The notes beneath the pieces were generated by a model that ran no database searches, was not told where the DNA came from, and was given only the letters and a program-made list of their open reading frames with translations. Below, piece by piece: positions 43,781 to 55,159 of a stretch of DNA of 64,000 bases. The stretch covers positions 1,928,001 to 1,992,000 of the forward strand of contig NZ_CP009913.1 of NCBI RefSeq assembly GCF_000785515.1, in the 5' to 3' direction. The DNA is from Streptococcus salivarius. Lineage in GTDB: Bacteria > Bacillota > Bacilli > Lactobacillales > Streptococcaceae. The translations under genes were made by a program, and so were the position numbers. How positions within the stretch are numbered: the first letter of the stretch is position 1; each line of letters begins with the position of its first letter.

Positions 43781-45463
43781 ATGGCATCAAAAATCAATCT
43801 AAAACCTGAAGAAGTTGGGGTTTATGCGATTGGTGGTTTGGGGGAAATCGGTAAAAATACCTATGGTATTGAATACCAAGATGAGATTATAATCGTCGAT
43901 GCGGGTATTAAATTCCCCGAGGATGATCTTCTCGGAATCGATTATGTTATCCCGGACTATTCTTACATCGTTGAAAATGTTGATCGTGTAAAGGCACTTG
44001 TCATTACCCACGGTCACGAAGACCATATTGGTGGGATCCCCTTCCTTCTTAAACAGGCAAATATCCCAATTTATGCAGGGCCACTTGCTCTTGCTCTTAT
44101 CAAAGGAAAATTGGAAGAACACGGACTACTTCGTGACGCACAACTCTATGAAATTAATGCTAATACAGAGCTTACTTTCAAAAATATGAGCGTGACCTTC
44201 TTCCGCACTACTCACTCAATTCCAGAACCTCTCGGTATTGTCATCCATACACCTCAAGGTAAAATTGTGTGTACCGGTGACTTTAAGTTTGACTTCACCC
44301 CAGTAGGTGAGCCAGCAGACCTTCACCGTATGGCTGCACTTGGTGAAGAAGGCGTTCTTTGCCTCCTCTCAGACTCAACCAATGCTGAAGTACCAACTTT
44401 CACAAATTCCGAGAAAGTCGTCGGCCAATCTATCATGAAAATCATTGAAGGCATCCACGGACGTATTATCTTCGCCTCATTTGCCTCAAACATTTTCCGT
44501 CTGCAACAAGCTGCCGAAGCCGCTGTAAAAACTGGCCGTAAGATTGTTGTCTTCGGACGTTCTATGGAAAAAGCCATTGTCAATGGGGTTGAACTAGGCT
44601 ACATCAAAGTTCCAAAAGGAACTATCATTGACCCTAGTGAGATGAAAAACTACCATGCCAGTGAGATTCTTATCATGTGTACCGGTTCTCAAGGAGAGCC
44701 TATGGCAGCCCTTGCACGTATCGCTAACGGGATGCACCGCCAAGTGACACTGCAACCTGGTGACACTGTTATCTTCTCATCTAGCCCTATCCCAGGAAAC
44801 ACAACCAGCGTAAACCGCTTGATTAATACTATTCAAGAAGCTGGTGTCGATGTTATCCACGGTAAAATCAACAATATCCATACCTCTGGACACGGTGGTC
44901 AACAAGAGCAAAAACTCATGCTTCGTTTGATCAAACCAAAATTCTTTATGCCTGTTCACGGTGAATACCGCATGCAGAAAGTCCACGCAGGTCTTGCTGT
45001 TGATTGTGGTGTTCCAAAAGATAATATCTTTATCATGGAAAATGGTGATGTCTTAGCCCTAACAAAAGACTCTGCGCGTCGTGCAGGTCACTTCAATGCT
45101 CAAGATATCTATGTTGATGGTAATGGTATTGGGGATATCGGAGCTGCCGTTCTTCGTGACCGTCGTGATCTCTCTGAAGATGGTGTCGTACTTGCCGTAG
45201 CAACTGTCGACTTCAAGTCTAAGATGATTCTGGCTGGCCCAGACATCCTCAGCCGTGGCTTCATCTATATGCGTGAATCAGGCGATCTTATTCGTGAGAG
45301 CCAACGCATTCTATTCAATGCTATTCGTATCGCTCTTAAAAATAAGGATGCTAGCATCCAATCCGTTAACGGAGCAATCGTCAATGCTTTACGCCCATTC
45401 TTATATGAAAAAACAGAACGTGAACCAATCATTATTCCAATGATTCTCACACCTGATAAATAA
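43781..45463 (+). CDS. rnjA: Ribonuclease J1
   Basis: Metallo-beta-lactamase nuclease with 5'-3' exo- and endonuclease activity in mRNA decay and 16S maturation. The zinc site reads [10 protein letters not shown] (about 73-82); the beta-CASP domain lies at about 210-350 and the C-terminal domain at 450-560. At 560 residues it is the J1 type. Together with RpoY it links transcription and RNA decay in one transcript. Confidence 0.97.
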   Translation: MASKINLKPEEVGVYAIGGLGEIGKNTYGIEYQDEIIIVDAGIKFPEDDLLGIDYVIPDYSYIVENVDRVKALVITHGHEDHIGGIPFLLKQANIPIYAGPLALALIKGKLEEHGLLRDAQLYEINANTELTFKNMSVTFFRTTHSIPEPLGIVIHTPQGKIVCTGDFKFDFTPVGEPADLHRMAALGEEGVLCLLSDSTNAEVPTFTNSEKVVGQSIMKIIEGIHGRIIFASFASNIFRLQQAAEAAVKTGRKIVVFGRSMEKAIVNGVELGYIKVPKGTIIDPSEMKNYHASEILIMCTGSQGEPMAALARIANGMHRQVTLQPGDTVIFSSSPIPGNTTSVNRLINTIQEAGVDVIHGKINNIHTSGHGGQQEQKLMLRLIKPKFFMPVHGEYRMQKVHAGLAVDCGVPKDNIFIMENGDVLALTKDSARRAGHFNAQDIYVDGNGIGDIGAAVLRDRRDLSEDGVVLAVATVDFKSKMILAGPDILSRGFIYMRESGDLIRESQRILFNAIRIALKNKDASIQSVNGAIVNALRPFLYEKTEREPIIIPMILTPDK

Positions 45464-45497
45464 AAAAATGGTAGCCATCTAGCTACCATTTTTTTTT
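45463..45497 (+). terminator. rnjA terminator
   Basis: AATGGTAGC / GCTACCATT stem with long T and A tracts, so it works in both directions. Confidence 0.92.
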
Positions 45498-45537
45498 AAG
45501 TTTAAATCCAATCTGGAGCACAACCCTTCCAACAAGT

Positions 45538-45566
45538 AAAAAAAAAGCGCTTATAACGCTTTTTTC
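45538..45566 (-). terminator. LysM-CHAP gene terminator
   Basis: Minus-strand AAAAAAGCG / CGCTTTTTTTT hairpin with a 7-base loop, directly after the CHAP gene. Confidence 0.85.
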
Positions 45567-45569
45567 ATT

Positions 45570-46202
45570 TTATGCACCTGGATAAATGTAAGATACTGAA
45601 CCTGGTGTAGTTGAGTTTTGTGGGTCAAACCAACCACGATAGTTGTTGATTTGTTGCTGGTTGTTATAGTTTGACTCCAAGATTTGAATTTGACCATCTT
45701 GACCAACTTCTGTTACATAACCAACGTGACCATAACCACCATCAGTCCAACATACAATTGATCCTGTCACAGGTGTTGAACCTACAGCATAACCTTGGCT
45801 AGCAGCGCTTCCTGCCCAATCGCCACCATTACCCCACCAGTTACTTGCCCATGGAGCGACTTCCTTAACACCCCATGTACATTGCCCAACTGGATAACGA
45901 TTCCAAGTAGCATCTGAATCAGTAGCTGTTACCTCTGAAGAAGAAGCTTCTGTTGTTTCCTCAACTGCTGTCGTAGCACCTGAAACTTCCAAGCTTCCAC
46001 CAGGAACAATTGTTGACCAAATAGTCATGCCATTTTCAGCTGCCAATTGATAAGGATCTACACCATACTGACTTGCAATCCCGAAGAATGAATCTCCATT
46101 TTGAACTGTATAAGTATCAGCATTAACTGTTTGTGCGACTGTAAGACCAAGCAATAATGCACTTGAGGCTACTGCCAAAGCAGCTTTTTTTGTAGTTTTC
46201 AT
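45570..46202 (-). CDS. Secreted LysM-CHAP peptidoglycan hydrolase
   Basis: Signal peptide (1-28, ending VNA-D), LysM domain (about 29-75, YTVQNGDSFFGIASQYGVDPYQLAAENG), a Thr/Ser/Glu linker and a CHAP domain (about 100-210) with catalytic Cys in GQCTWGVKEVA and His in GYGHVGYVTEV. Such amidase/endopeptidase proteins split septal peptidoglycan. RBS is CAGGGGGAAAT. A TGTTAA half-site upstream (near 46240) may be part of a WalR-like box, but the second half is poor. Single gene. Confidence 0.92.
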   Translation of the reverse strand: MKTTKKAALAVASSALLLGLTVAQTVNADTYTVQNGDSFFGIASQYGVDPYQLAAENGMTIWSTIVPGGSLEVSGATTAVEETTEASSSEVTATDSDATWNRYPVGQCTWGVKEVAPWASNWWGNGGDWAGSAASQGYAVGSTPVTGSIVCWTDGGYGHVGYVTEVGQDGQIQILESNYNNQQQINNYRGWFDPQNSTTPGSVSYIYPGA

Positions 46203-46352
46203 ATTTCCCCCTGAATAAGATTAATATAAAATTAGTTTAACACTCTCATATTTTAATGCGATTAAGGGGGAATAAAGAAATATGACAAAAGAAAACAGCT
46301 CAGTTAAAACTACGTAATTTGTCCAAGAACTTAATAAATTTAAAAGAAAAAG

Positions 46353-46378
46353 AAAACCAGGCATAACCTGATTTTCAA
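46353..46378 (-). terminator. glnRA terminator
   Basis: Minus-strand AAAATCAGG / CCTGGTTTT stem with T-rich tail, just after glnA. Confidence 0.75.
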
Positions 46379-46388
46379 ATTTAATTTC

Positions 46389-47732
46389 TTAATAAATGTC
46401 CAAGTAGTTATCAATTTCCCATTGTGAAACAAAGGTAGCATAACTTGCCCATTCCATACGTTTCGCATCAAGGAAGTTTGTATAGATATGATTACCCAAA
46501 GCTTGGCGAACCACTTCATCTGTTTCCAATGCTTTAAGAGCGTTACGAAGTGTTGATGGCAAATCAATAATACCAGCTTCTTTACGTTCTTCAGGAGACA
46601 TTGAGTAGATATTTGTTTCAACTGGATCTGGAGCATCAATCTTGTTAATAATACCATCAAGACCAGCTTCCAAAAGTACAGCAAGTGCCAAGTATGGGTT
46701 TGCCATTGGGTCTACTGAACGCAATTCCAAACGTGTACCCATACCTCGAGACGCAGGAACGCGGATCAATGGTGAACGGTTGCTACCTGCCCATGCAATA
46801 TATACAGGAGCTTCGTATCCAGGAACCAAACGTTTGTAAGAGTTAACTGTTGGGTTAATAATTGCAGTATAGTTGTATGCATGTTTCATCAAACCACCAA
46901 GGAAGTAGTAAGCATCTTGAGACAATTGCATACCACGTGGATCCTCTGGATCAAAGAATGCATTTCCTTCTTCAGTGAAGAGAGACATGTTACAGTGCAT
47001 ACCGCTACCAGCAATACCATATTTAGGTTTCGCCATAAATGTCGCATAAAGACCATGTTTACGAGCGATTGTCTTAACAACCAATTTGAAAATTTGGATA
47101 TTATCACAAGCCTTCAAAACATCTGTATACTTGAAGTCGATTTCATGTTGACCAACAGCCACTTCGTGGTGAGATGCTTCAACATCGAATCCCATTTCTG
47201 TCAACACATTAACGATTTCACGACGTGTGTTATCTGCAAGGTCAGTTGGCGCAAGGTCAAAATAACCACCTTTATCGTTAACTTCAAGTGTAGGATTACC
47301 TTGTTCATCTAATTTGAAAAGGAAGAATTCTGGTTCTGGTCCAAGGTTAAATGATTTATAACCAACTTCTTCCATATGACGCAAAGCCTTTTTCAAGTTA
47401 CCACGAGGGTCACCAGCAAATGGTTCACCTGCAGAGGTATAGATATCACAAATAAGACCAGCTACTGCACCATTTTCATCCCCCCAAGGGAAAACTGTCC
47501 ACGTATCAAGATCTGGGTAAAGATACATATCAGATTCGTTGATACGAACAAATCCCTCGATTGATGAACCATCAAACATAGCTTTATTTGAAAGTACCTT
47601 ATCCAACTGTTCATCTGTCGCAGGAATTTCAACGTTCTTCATAACACCAAGAATATCAGAGAACATTAAACGCAAGAAAGTAACATTCTTCTCTTTGACT
47701 TCGCGACGAATATCAGCTGCTGTGATTGCCAT
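46389..47732 (-). CDS. glnA: Glutamine synthetase, type I
   Basis: Makes glutamine from glutamate and ammonia as a dodecamer. The 447 residues carry the GS signatures [19 protein letters not shown], the metal-site [21 protein letters not shown] and the C-terminal [21 protein letters not shown]. No adenylylation tyrosine region of the long form is present, consistent with feedback control through GlnR in Firmicutes. ATG at 47732 has AAAGGAG nine bases upstream. Second gene of glnRA. Confidence 0.97.
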   Translation of the reverse strand: MAITAADIRREVKEKNVTFLRLMFSDILGVMKNVEIPATDEQLDKVLSNKAMFDGSSIEGFVRINESDMYLYPDLDTWTVFPWGDENGAVAGLICDIYTSAGEPFAGDPRGNLKKALRHMEEVGYKSFNLGPEPEFFLFKLDEQGNPTLEVNDKGGYFDLAPTDLADNTRREIVNVLTEMGFDVEASHHEVAVGQHEIDFKYTDVLKACDNIQIFKLVVKTIARKHGLYATFMAKPKYGIAGSGMHCNMSLFTEEGNAFFDPEDPRGMQLSQDAYYFLGGLMKHAYNYTAIINPTVNSYKRLVPGYEAPVYIAWAGSNRSPLIRVPASRGMGTRLELRSVDPMANPYLALAVLLEAGLDGIINKIDAPDPVETNIYSMSPEERKEAGIIDLPSTLRNALKALETDEVVRQALGNHIYTNFLDAKRMEWASYATFVSQWEIDNYLDIY

Positions 47733-47780
47733 AATAGGGGTCTCCTTTATAAAAACCAAAAATAAAAGTTCAAAGCGTAA

Positions 47781-48155
47781 TTAGATACGCAAGTTACCAA
47801 ATTGTTGTGACGGGGTCGTAAAACGGCCTTGCTGAAGGAGTTCATCATGCAAGATACGTCGAACGTCCGCATCTGTTAAAGCCGCTTGTTTTTGTTGGGC
47901 ACGAACTTCACGCTCTTCGTACTCATGCTTAATCGCTGCAATATTGTAACCATCATCCAAAAAATCTTTGATTTCCAATAAACGATCCATATCATTTAAT
48001 GAGTACATCCGACGATTTCCAGCTGTACGTTCAGGTTGAATTAAACCTTGATCTTCATAGTAACGAATTTGACGAGCAGTTAAATCCGTCAATTTCATAA
48101 CTGTTCCAATCGGAAAAACAGCTAGAGAACGCCTTAATTCTTTCTCTCTTGCCAT
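47781..48155 (-). CDS. glnR: Nitrogen regulator GlnR, MerR family
   Basis: Represses glnRA and ammonium or glutamine uptake genes in nitrogen excess. The winged helix MKLTDLTARQIRYYEDQGLIQPER (about 20-42) is MerR-like; the C-terminal tail senses feedback-inhibited GlnA in relatives. ATG at 48155 follows GGAGG by 6 bases; ATG at 48161 overlaps the site. A GlnR box is found upstream. Confidence 0.96.
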   Translation of the reverse strand: MAREKELRRSLAVFPIGTVMKLTDLTARQIRYYEDQGLIQPERTAGNRRMYSLNDMDRLLEIKDFLDDGYNIAAIKHEYEEREVRAQQKQAALTDADVRRILHDELLQQGRFTTPSQQFGNLRI

Positions 48156-48176
48156 GATCATCCTCCTTTCCTAACA

Positions 48177-48229
48177 ATTATATTCTGAATATTTCTACAT
48201 GTCAACAGTTTATGTTACTTTTTCTTACA
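48177..48229 (-). promoter_or_regulatory. glnRA promoter with GlnR box
   Basis: TTGACA (48200-48205), 17 bases, TATAAT (48177-48182), a consensus promoter. TGTTA-N7-TTACA (48213-48229) matches the GlnR/TnrA box exactly and lies just upstream of the -35. Confidence 0.9.
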
Positions 48230-48296
48230 CAACGAGCAATTCCCGAACATTATATTGTCTATTCGCTCTAATTTAAGGATTTTATCAAAAAAACAT

Positions 48297-48326
48297 AAAA
48301 AATAGAGTTCAATAGAACCCTATCAT
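48297..48326 (-). terminator. Terminator of the aromatic-acid-exporter-like gene
   Basis: Minus-strand ATAGGGTTC / GAACTCTAT stem (one mismatch) followed by T6. Confidence 0.75.
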
Positions 48327-48328
48327 TC

Positions 48329-48832
48329 TTATTTTAAATGTTTAAGTAGCCAATCATAATCATAATTGACAAGGATTGCAATAAAGACTCCACAGAAAGT
48401 TTCAAAGACTCGAGCAATAACATAAGTAAAAGTATTATCAGGTGGAATGGACAAGGTAATAATCAGAAGTGCAGCCACCCCTCCAATAACACCAGATGCA
48501 TTATTAAAAGACACATTAATGACAATCGTCAGCATGGTCAAAATTGGAACCAATAGCAAGGTCACCCAAACTGAATGATTAAACCACATATTCACAAAGT
48601 AAAATAATAGCGACAAAAGCCCTCCAACCGTATTCGCAAAAATACGTGATTTACCAAACTGAATACTTCTGTCAAAGTTTTCTCGAAGACTAAAGACTGC
48701 TGTCAAACAACCAATCTGAAGCCCTTCCCACCCTAAAGCAGAAAAAAGACCTAAAACAAGAAAGACAGCAATCCCCGTCTTAAGTGTACGCATACCAAAT
48801 TTAAATTTTTTCGGTTCAAATTTCAATCCCAT
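48329..48832 (-). CDS. FUSC/DUF939-like membrane protein
   Basis: A 167-residue protein with four to five hydrophobic segments and the FUSC-like region LQIGCLTAVFSLRENFDRSIQFGKSRIFANTVGGLL. It resembles the membrane half of aromatic acid exporters (DUF939) but lacks the C-terminal cytoplasmic domain. Single gene with its own terminator; function unproven. Confidence 0.8.
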   Translation of the reverse strand: MGLKFEPKKFKFGMRTLKTGIAVFLVLGLFSALGWEGLQIGCLTAVFSLRENFDRSIQFGKSRIFANTVGGLLSLLFYFVNMWFNHSVWVTLLLVPILTMLTIVINVSFNNASGVIGGVAALLIITLSIPPDNTFTYVIARVFETFCGVFIAILVNYDYDWLLKHLK

Positions 48833-48978
48833 TTTACTATTTTAACATGATTATGAAACTTTTGGTTACTTCTACAGTATTATGACGCAAAGTTCAAACT
48901 AATAATCGCAATTTTTTGAGAGAAATTTACTTCCCAATAATAATTTTAGCCTCTATCAAATATTCAAAGAGATGACAC

Positions 48979-49006
48979 AAAAAAGAGTTGGTTTCCCAAC
49001 TCTTTT
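48979..49006 (-). terminator. pgk terminator
   Basis: AAGAGTTGG / CCAACTCTT stem with T5 on the minus strand, 14 bases after pgk. Confidence 0.88.
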
Positions 49007-49019
49007 CATTCTAATAGAC

Positions 49020-50219
49020 TTATTTATCAGTAAGTGCAGCCAATCCTGGAAGTTCTTTACCTTCAAGAAGTTCCATAGAAGCACCACCACCAGTAGAGAT
49101 CCATGAGAATTTATCTGCACGTCCAAGGTTGATTGCTGCAGCAGCTGAGTCACCACCACCGATGATTGATTTAACGCCTGGTTGTTTCACGATTGCGTCC
49201 ATCACACCGATTGTACCAGCTTGGAAGTCAGGGTTTTCAAATACACCCATAGGACCATTCCATACAACTGTTTTCGCACCAGTCAAGGCTTTATCGAATT
49301 CAGCAATTGATTTAGGACCGATATCCAAACCAAGGAAACCTGGGTCTACTGCTTCACCTTCAGTGTCTTTCACTTCAGTGTAGTCAGCAAATGCATTAGC
49401 TTCTTTTGAGTCAACTGGCAAGATCAATTTACCGTTTGATTTTTCAAGAAGAGCTTTAGCAACATCAAGTTTATCTTCTTCTACAAGTGAGTTACCGATT
49501 TCGATACCTTGTGCTTTGTAGAATGTGTAAGTCATACCACCACCGATAAGAACTTTATCAGCTTTTGCAAGAAGGTTTTCGATAACACCAATCTTATCAG
49601 ATACTTTAGAACCACCAAGGATAGCTACGAATGGACGTTCTGGAGTTTCAACCGCTTCTTTGATGTAAGCAATTTCGTTTTCAAGAAGGAAACCAGCAAC
49701 AGCTTTATCAACGTTTGCTGAGATACCAACGTTAGATGCGTGTGCACGGTGAGCTGTACCGAATGCATCGTTTACGAAGATACCATCTCCAAGTGATGCC
49801 CAGTATTTACCAAGTTCAGGATCATTTTTAGATTCTTTCTTGCCATCAACATCTTCAAAACGAGTGTTTTCAACCAAGAGAACTTGTCCATCTTCAAGAG
49901 CGTTAACAGCTGCTTCCAATTCAGCACCACGTGTAACACCTGGGATAAATTTAACGTCTTGACCCAATTTAGCAGCCAAGTCAGCAGCTACAGGAGCAAG
50001 TGATTTGCCTTCTTTATCAGCTTCTTCTTTTACACGTCCAAGGTGAGAGAAGAGGATTGCACGTCCACCTTGTTCAAGAATGTACTTGATAGTTGGAAGG
50101 GCAGCAGTGATACGGTTATCGTTAGTGATCACGCCATCTTTTACAGGTACGTTGAAGTCAACACGAACGAGAACTTTTTTCCCTTTCAAGTCAACATCTT
50201 TAACAGTCAATTTAGCCAT
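49020..50219 (-). CDS. pgk: Phosphoglycerate kinase
   Basis: Glycolytic kinase transferring phosphate from 1,3-bisphosphoglycerate to ADP. The 399 residues contain the N-domain VDFNVPV, SHLGRV and GGAKV-like [13 protein letters not shown], and the nucleotide motif GGGDSAAA near the C-terminus. The upstream extended -10 TGATATAAT gives a short leader with AAGGAG. Follows gapA by about 1 kb with an opposite gene in between, so it is a separate transcript. Confidence 0.98.
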   Translation of the reverse strand: MAKLTVKDVDLKGKKVLVRVDFNVPVKDGVITNDNRITAALPTIKYILEQGGRAILFSHLGRVKEEADKEGKSLAPVAADLAAKLGQDVKFIPGVTRGAELEAAVNALEDGQVLLVENTRFEDVDGKKESKNDPELGKYWASLGDGIFVNDAFGTAHRAHASNVGISANVDKAVAGFLLENEIAYIKEAVETPERPFVAILGGSKVSDKIGVIENLLAKADKVLIGGGMTYTFYKAQGIEIGNSLVEEDKLDVAKALLEKSNGKLILPVDSKEANAFADYTEVKDTEGEAVDPGFLGLDIGPKSIAEFDKALTGAKTVVWNGPMGVFENPDFQAGTIGVMDAIVKQPGVKSIIGGGDSAAAAINLGRADKFSWISTGGGASMELLEGKELPGLAALTDK

Positions 50220-50360
50220 TTGATCAGACTCCTTAATTTTTTAATACGTTTTCATTATATCACAAAATGCATAAAAGAGATAGCAAAATCAGAAGGATTT
50301 CTAGCTTATTGCGAGTATAAGACATTTAGCATATAATCTAAATAGAAAGGTCGAATATCC

Positions 50361-51065
50361 ATGAAAAAACAGCTAAACAAGAAGCAGAAACAAGCTGACC
50401 ATGATCTAAATGTAATCCTTATTCTTACCCTTGTTCCTCTGCTCCTCTTTCTTACTCTTAAACCAACTCTTTTGTCCTACACTAACCAAACTTCAGTACC
50501 GCTATGGCTGCGATTAATCTTATTAGCTAGTTGTCAATTTGCCATCGCAGGCTTAGGAACCAGCACTGTTATGCTTTATCGCAAAGAATCTTTCAGACAC
50601 TTTGGATTAATCACCAAAAATCTAGTTACCACCCTTTTTCAATCTCTTCTTGTAGCCCTACCACTTATCATATTTAAAGGACTTACTCATCAGATTCATT
50701 CCTATCTACCTCTTCAATCAATACAATTAACAAAAGAAGTAATGAGCCAATCATTTCCTAGTAATATCCTGGCATACCTATTCATCTGTCTTATTTGGGG
50801 ATTCTGGGAAGGATTTAACTATGTAGTCATCGCTGAAAAGATACGCATACGTTTTCCATCTCCTTACTCTTGGTTAGATAGTGGAGCAATAACATGTGCG
50901 ATTTTTTGCCTCCTTATCCATGGAATTATTGGTTTTGATATCTATACCTTATTTGAATCAATTACCGTTTTTATACTTATTTATGGTATGCTAGCTATAC
51001 AAAAACATAATAAAAACGCCTGGGGTTGTGTCATGCTCTTTCTACTCATTTGGAATGCCTTCTAG
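50361..51065 (+). CDS. CPBP-like membrane protein (degenerate)
   Basis: A 234-residue protein with about seven hydrophobic segments and a lysine-rich start MKKQLNKKQKQ. Its region WEGFNYVVIAEKIRIRF and the later CLLIHGIIGFD resemble the CPBP intramembrane protease/immunity family, but the EExxxR motif is not complete (WEGFNY), so catalysis is doubtful. Plus-strand gene alone between pgk and gapA. RBS AGAAAGG. Confidence 0.65.
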   Translation: MKKQLNKKQKQADHDLNVILILTLVPLLLFLTLKPTLLSYTNQTSVPLWLRLILLASCQFAIAGLGTSTVMLYRKESFRHFGLITKNLVTTLFQSLLVALPLIIFKGLTHQIHSYLPLQSIQLTKEVMSQSFPSNILAYLFICLIWGFWEGFNYVVIAEKIRIRFPSPYSWLDSGAITCAIFCLLIHGIIGFDIYTLFESITVFILIYGMLAIQKHNKNAWGCVMLFLLIWNAF

Positions 51066-51098
51066 CTTATTCATAAATCACAATCCTACTGAGATTAT

Positions 51099-51126
51099 AA
51101 CAGCCTATTTATACGGCTGTTTTATT
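51099..51126 (+). terminator. Terminator of the CPBP-like gene
   Basis: AACAGCC / GGCTGTT stem, 9-base loop, T-rich tail. Confidence 0.82.
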
Positions 51127-51138
51127 ATTTTGGAAAAT

Positions 51139-51166
51139 AAAAAAAAGAGCCGAAGCTCTTCTTTTT
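51139..51166 (-). terminator. gapA terminator
   Basis: Minus-strand AAGAGCTTCGGCTCTT hairpin (UUCG loop) followed by T8; very stable. Confidence 0.92.
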
Positions 51167-51177
51167 ATACAATTGAA

Positions 51178-52188
51178 TTATTTAGCGATTTTCGCGAAGT
51201 ATTCAAGAGTACGTACAAGTTGTGAAGTGTATGACATTTCGTTGTCGTACCAAGAAACAACTTTAACCAATTGTTTACCATCAACAGTTTGTACTTTAGT
51301 TTGAGTTGCATCAAACAATGAACCGTAAGAAATACCTACGATATCTGAAGATACGATTGGATCTTCAGTGTAACCGAATGATTCGTTTGAAGCTGCTTTC
51401 ATAGCTGCGTTCACTTCATCAACAGTAACGTCTTTTTCAAGAACTGCTACCAATTCAGTAACTGATCCAGTTGGAACTGGAACACGTTGTGCAGCACCGT
51501 CAAGTTTACCGTTCAATTCTGGGATAACCAAACCGATAGCTTTAGCAGCACCAGTTGAGTTAGGAACGATGTTTGCAGCACCAGCACGTGCACGACGAAG
51601 GTCACCACCACGGTGTGGTCCGTCAAGGATCATTTGGTCACCAGTGTAAGCGTGGATAGTAGTCATCAAACCTTGTTTAACACCGAAGTTATCTTGCAAT
51701 GCTTTAGCCATTGGAGCCAAGCAGTTTGTAGTACATGAAGCACCTGAGATAACTGTTTCAGTACCATCAAGGATATCGTGGTTAGTGTTAAATACGATTG
51801 TTTTAACATCGTTTCCACCAGGAGCAGTGATAACAACTTTCTTAGCTCCACCTTCGTGCAAGTGTTTTTCAGCAGCATCTTTCTTAGCAAAGAAACCAGT
51901 TGCTTCAAGAACGATTTCTACACCGTCGTTAGCCCAGTCAATTTGTTCTGGGTCACGTTCAGCAGAAACTTTAACGAATTTACCGTTAACTTCAAATCCA
52001 CCATCTTTAACTTCAACAGTACCGTCGAAACGACCTTGAGTTGTGTCGTATTTCAACAAGTGTGCAAGCATAACTGGATCTGTAAGGTCGTTGATGCGAG
52101 TAACTTCAACACCTTCTACGTTTTGGATACGACGGAAAGCAAGACGACCGATACGACCGAAACCGTTAATACCAACTTTAACTACCAT
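51178..52188 (-). CDS. gapA: Glyceraldehyde-3-phosphate dehydrogenase
   Basis: NAD-dependent glycolytic dehydrogenase of 336 residues: NAD-binding [14 protein letters not shown] at the start, catalytic Cys in [12 protein letters not shown] (about 148-159) and HAYTGDQ with the catalytic His. In streptococci it is also found on the surface. ATG at 52188 follows AAGGAGGAAATCACGA; the longer frame to 52215 has no ribosome site. Promoter has a cre-like site. Confidence 0.98.
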   Translation of the reverse strand: MVVKVGINGFGRIGRLAFRRIQNVEGVEVTRINDLTDPVMLAHLLKYDTTQGRFDGTVEVKDGGFEVNGKFVKVSAERDPEQIDWANDGVEIVLEATGFFAKKDAAEKHLHEGGAKKVVITAPGGNDVKTIVFNTNHDILDGTETVISGASCTTNCLAPMAKALQDNFGVKQGLMTTIHAYTGDQMILDGPHRGGDLRRARAGAANIVPNSTGAAKAIGLVIPELNGKLDGAAQRVPVPTGSVTELVAVLEKDVTVDEVNAAMKAASNESFGYTEDPIVSSDIVGISYGSLFDATQTKVQTVDGKQLVKVVSWYDNEMSYTSQLVRTLEYFAKIAK

Positions 52189-52262
52189 TCGTGATTTCCT
52201 CCTTATGAAAATCAAATAAATATAATTTTGAGAGCAAGCTCTCCCTATTGTGAAAAGATTAA

Positions 52263-52327
52263 CTTGAGCGCTTTCAATTCAACCTTTCAACAGTCATATT
52301 ATATAATTTTTTTTCAAAAAATTGCAA
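52263..52327 (-). promoter_or_regulatory. gapA promoter and cre-like site
   Basis: TTGCAA (52322-52327), 18 bases, TATAAT (52298-52303). TTGAAAGCGCTCAAG (52263-52277) lies downstream of the start site and is one base from the CcpA consensus. Confidence 0.7.
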
Positions 52328-52330
52328 ATA

Positions 52331-52360
52331 GAAAAGGCACTTACTTTCATAAGTACCTTA
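52331..52360 (-). terminator. fusA terminator
   Basis: AAGGTACTTA / TAAGTGCCTT stem (one wobble) with T4 on the minus strand; it overlaps the upstream edge of the gapA promoter. Confidence 0.75.
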
Positions 52361-52376
52361 ACTTTATAAGTTCTAA

Positions 52377-54458
52377 TTAAGCTTCACCAGAATTTTTCTT
52401 GATGATTTCTTCTTGAACTGATTTAGGAACATCTTCATAGTGGTCAAATACCATCATGAATGTACCACGACCTTGAGTTGCAGAACGAAGTGTTGTTGCA
52501 TAACCGAACATTTCAGCAAGTGGAACATATGCACGAACGATTTGGCTGTTACCGTGTGCTTCCATACCATCAACACGTCCACGACGAGCTGTAACGTGAC
52601 CCATAACATCACCAAGGTTTTCTTCAGGAACAGTGATTGTTACAAGCATCATTGGTTCAAGGATAGTTGGTTGTGCAGTCTTAGCAGCTTCTTTAAGTGC
52701 AAGAGACGCAGCGATCTTGAAGGCAGTTTCAGATGAATCGACATCGTGGTATGAACCATCGTAAAGCTTAGCTTTGATGTCAACCATTGGGTATCCAGCA
52801 AGGACACCGTTAGCCATAGATTCTTCCAATCCTTTTTCTACTGCAGGGATGAATTCACGTGGAACCACACCACCGACGATAGCATTTTCGAATTCGAAAC
52901 CTTTACCTTCTTCATTTGGAGTAAATTCAATCCAAACATCACCAAACTGACCTTTACCACCAGATTGACGTTTGAAGAATCCACGTGCTTGTGTTCCAGC
53001 ACGGAATGTTTCACGGTAAGATACTTGTGGAGCACCAACGTTTGCTTCAACTTTGTGTTCACGTTTCAAACGGTCAACAAGGACATCAAGGTGAAGTTCA
53101 CCCATACCAGAGATAACTGTTTCACCAGTTTCAGGGTTAGTTTCAACACGGAATGTTGGATCTTCTTCAGCGAGTTTTTGAAGACCGATACCCATCTTAT
53201 CTTGGTCAGCTTTAGTCTTAGGCTCAACCATCAATTGGATAACTGGTTCTGGAACTTCGATTGACTCAAGAATAACTTTAGCTTTTTCATCAGTCAATGA
53301 GTCACCAGTTGTAGTATCTTTCAAACCGATAGCAGCAGCGATATCACCAGCGTATACTTGTTCAATTTCTTGACGGCTGTTAGCGTGCATTTGAAGGATA
53401 CGTCCGATACGTTCACGTTTACCTTTAGATGTGTTCATTACGTATGAACCTGATTGAAGGATACCTGAGTAAACACGGATAAATGTCAAACGACCTACAA
53501 ATGGGTCAGTCATGATCTTGAAGGCAAGAGCTGCAAATGGCTCATCATCAGATGCTGGACGAGTTTCTTCTTCATCTGTATCTGGGTTGATACCTTTGAT
53601 TGCAGGGATATCAAGTGGGCTTGGAAGGTAATCGATAACCGCATCAAGCATCAATTGAACACCTTTGTTCTTGAAGGCAGAACCACAAAGAACTGGGAAG
53701 AATTCAACGTTGATTGTTGCACGACGGATAGCTGCTTTCAATTCCTCGTTAGTGATTTCTTCACCTTCAAGGTATTTCATCATCAAATCTTCGTCAGTTT
53801 CAGCAACTGCTTCGATCAATTTTTCACGGTATTCATTTGCTTGATCAACGTAATCAGCTGGAATATCTTCTTCAAGAATATCTGTACCAAGGTCATTAGT
53901 ATAGATTTCAGCTTTCATTTTAATCAAGTCAATGATACCACGGAAATCATCTTCAGCACCGATTGGCAATTGGATTGGGTGTGCGTTTGCTTGAAGACGA
54001 TCGTGAAGTGTGCTTACTGAGTAAAGGAAGTCTGCACCGATTTTATCCATTTTGTTGGCAAATACGATACGTGGAACACCATACTCAGTTGCTTGACGCC
54101 AAACTGTTTCAGTTTGAGGTTCTACACCTGATTGTGAGTCAAGAACGGTTACGGCACCATCCAATACACGGAGTGAACGTTGTACTTCGATTGTGAAGTC
54201 CACGTGTCCTGGTGTATCGATGATGTTAACGCGGTGACCATCCCATTGTGCTGTTGTAGCGGCAGATGTGATTGTGATACCACGCTCTTGTTCTTGCTCC
54301 ATCCAGTCCATTTGTGATGCACCTTCGTGAGTTTCACCGATTTTGTGGATTTTACCAGTGTAGTAAAGGATACGCTCTGTTGTAGTTGTTTTACCGGCAT
54401 CGACGTGGGCCATGATACCGATATTACGAGTTTTTGCAAGTGAAAATTCGCGTGCCAT
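52377..54458 (-). CDS. fusA: Elongation factor G
   Basis: Translocation GTPase of 693 residues. G1 [15 protein letters not shown] (about 17-31), G3 DTPGHVDF, G4 NKMDK; domains II-V follow in the normal order with the switch region [10 protein letters not shown]. Located after rpsL-rpsG as in the str operon but with a terminator in between and its own extended -10. Not one of the ribosome-protection paralogues (Tet type), judging by the EF-G-specific N-terminus. Confidence 0.98.
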   Translation of the reverse strand: MAREFSLAKTRNIGIMAHVDAGKTTTTERILYYTGKIHKIGETHEGASQMDWMEQEQERGITITSAATTAQWDGHRVNIIDTPGHVDFTIEVQRSLRVLDGAVTVLDSQSGVEPQTETVWRQATEYGVPRIVFANKMDKIGADFLYSVSTLHDRLQANAHPIQLPIGAEDDFRGIIDLIKMKAEIYTNDLGTDILEEDIPADYVDQANEYREKLIEAVAETDEDLMMKYLEGEEITNEELKAAIRRATINVEFFPVLCGSAFKNKGVQLMLDAVIDYLPSPLDIPAIKGINPDTDEEETRPASDDEPFAALAFKIMTDPFVGRLTFIRVYSGILQSGSYVMNTSKGKRERIGRILQMHANSRQEIEQVYAGDIAAAIGLKDTTTGDSLTDEKAKVILESIEVPEPVIQLMVEPKTKADQDKMGIGLQKLAEEDPTFRVETNPETGETVISGMGELHLDVLVDRLKREHKVEANVGAPQVSYRETFRAGTQARGFFKRQSGGKGQFGDVWIEFTPNEEGKGFEFENAIVGGVVPREFIPAVEKGLEESMANGVLAGYPMVDIKAKLYDGSYHDVDSSETAFKIAASLALKEAAKTAQPTILEPMMLVTITVPEENLGDVMGHVTARRGRVDGMEAHGNSQIVRAYVPLAEMFGYATTLRSATQGRGTFMMVFDHYEDVPKSVQEEIIKKNSGEA

Positions 54459-54497
54459 TAGGTTTATTCTCCTATAAATATTTTAGTTTACTTATTT

Positions 54498-54547
54498 ATT
54501 ATAACATTATTGTCAAAAAACGGATAGGCAGGACCTACCCGTTTTTT
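54498..54547 (-). terminator. rpsG terminator and fusA promoter
   Basis: AAAACGG-A-TAGG / CCTA-C-CCGTTTT stem with T6 (54515-54547) ends the rpsLG transcript on the minus strand. Immediately downstream TGTTATAAT (-10 at 54498-54503) is an extended -10 that can start fusA transcription. Confidence 0.75.
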
Positions 54548-54670
54548 CACTAATATTTAACTGGTTTTCAAATGATATGAATAATATTATTTGAATTCAG
54601 AGTCAGCCTATTACAAATCCATAATCTTAGCTTATGAATATATGACTGTAATTCAGCTTGAAACTTATGA

Positions 54671-55141
54671 TTACCAGCGGAAGTGTGCAAAGGCACGGTT
54701 TGCTTCAGCCATTTTGTGAGTATCTTCACGTTTCTTAACTGATGCACCAGTGTTGTTTGCAGCATCCATGATTTCTTTTGCAAGACGATCTTTCATAGTG
54801 TGTTCACCACGCGCACGTGATGCGTTAACCAACCAACGAAGACCAAGAGTTGTACGACGTTCTGGACGAACTTCAACTGGGACTTGGTAGTTTGAACCAC
54901 CGACACGACGTGCACGTACTTCAAGTACAGGCATGATGTTGTCCATAGCTGTTTCAAATACTTCAAGAGCATCGTTTCCAGTTGCTTCTTTGATTTGCTC
55001 GAAAGCATCGTATACGATTGTTGCAGCAGTACCACGTTTACCGTCAAGCATTACACGGTTGATAAGACGTGTAACGATTTTTGAATTGTACAATGGATCT
55101 GCCAATACTTCGCGTTTAGGCGCTCTATTTTTACGACTCAT
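54671..55141 (-). CDS. rpsG: 30S ribosomal protein S7
   Basis: The 156-residue primary 16S-binding protein [31 protein letters not shown]... Sits 18 bases after rpsL in the str operon. Confidence 0.98.
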   Translation of the reverse strand: MSRKNRAPKREVLADPLYNSKIVTRLINRVMLDGKRGTAATIVYDAFEQIKEATGNDALEVFETAMDNIMPVLEVRARRVGGSNYQVPVEVRPERRTTLGLRWLVNASRARGEHTMKDRLAKEIMDAANNTGASVKKREDTHKMAEANRAFAHFRW

Positions 55142-55159
55142 TTTATCTTATCTCCCTTC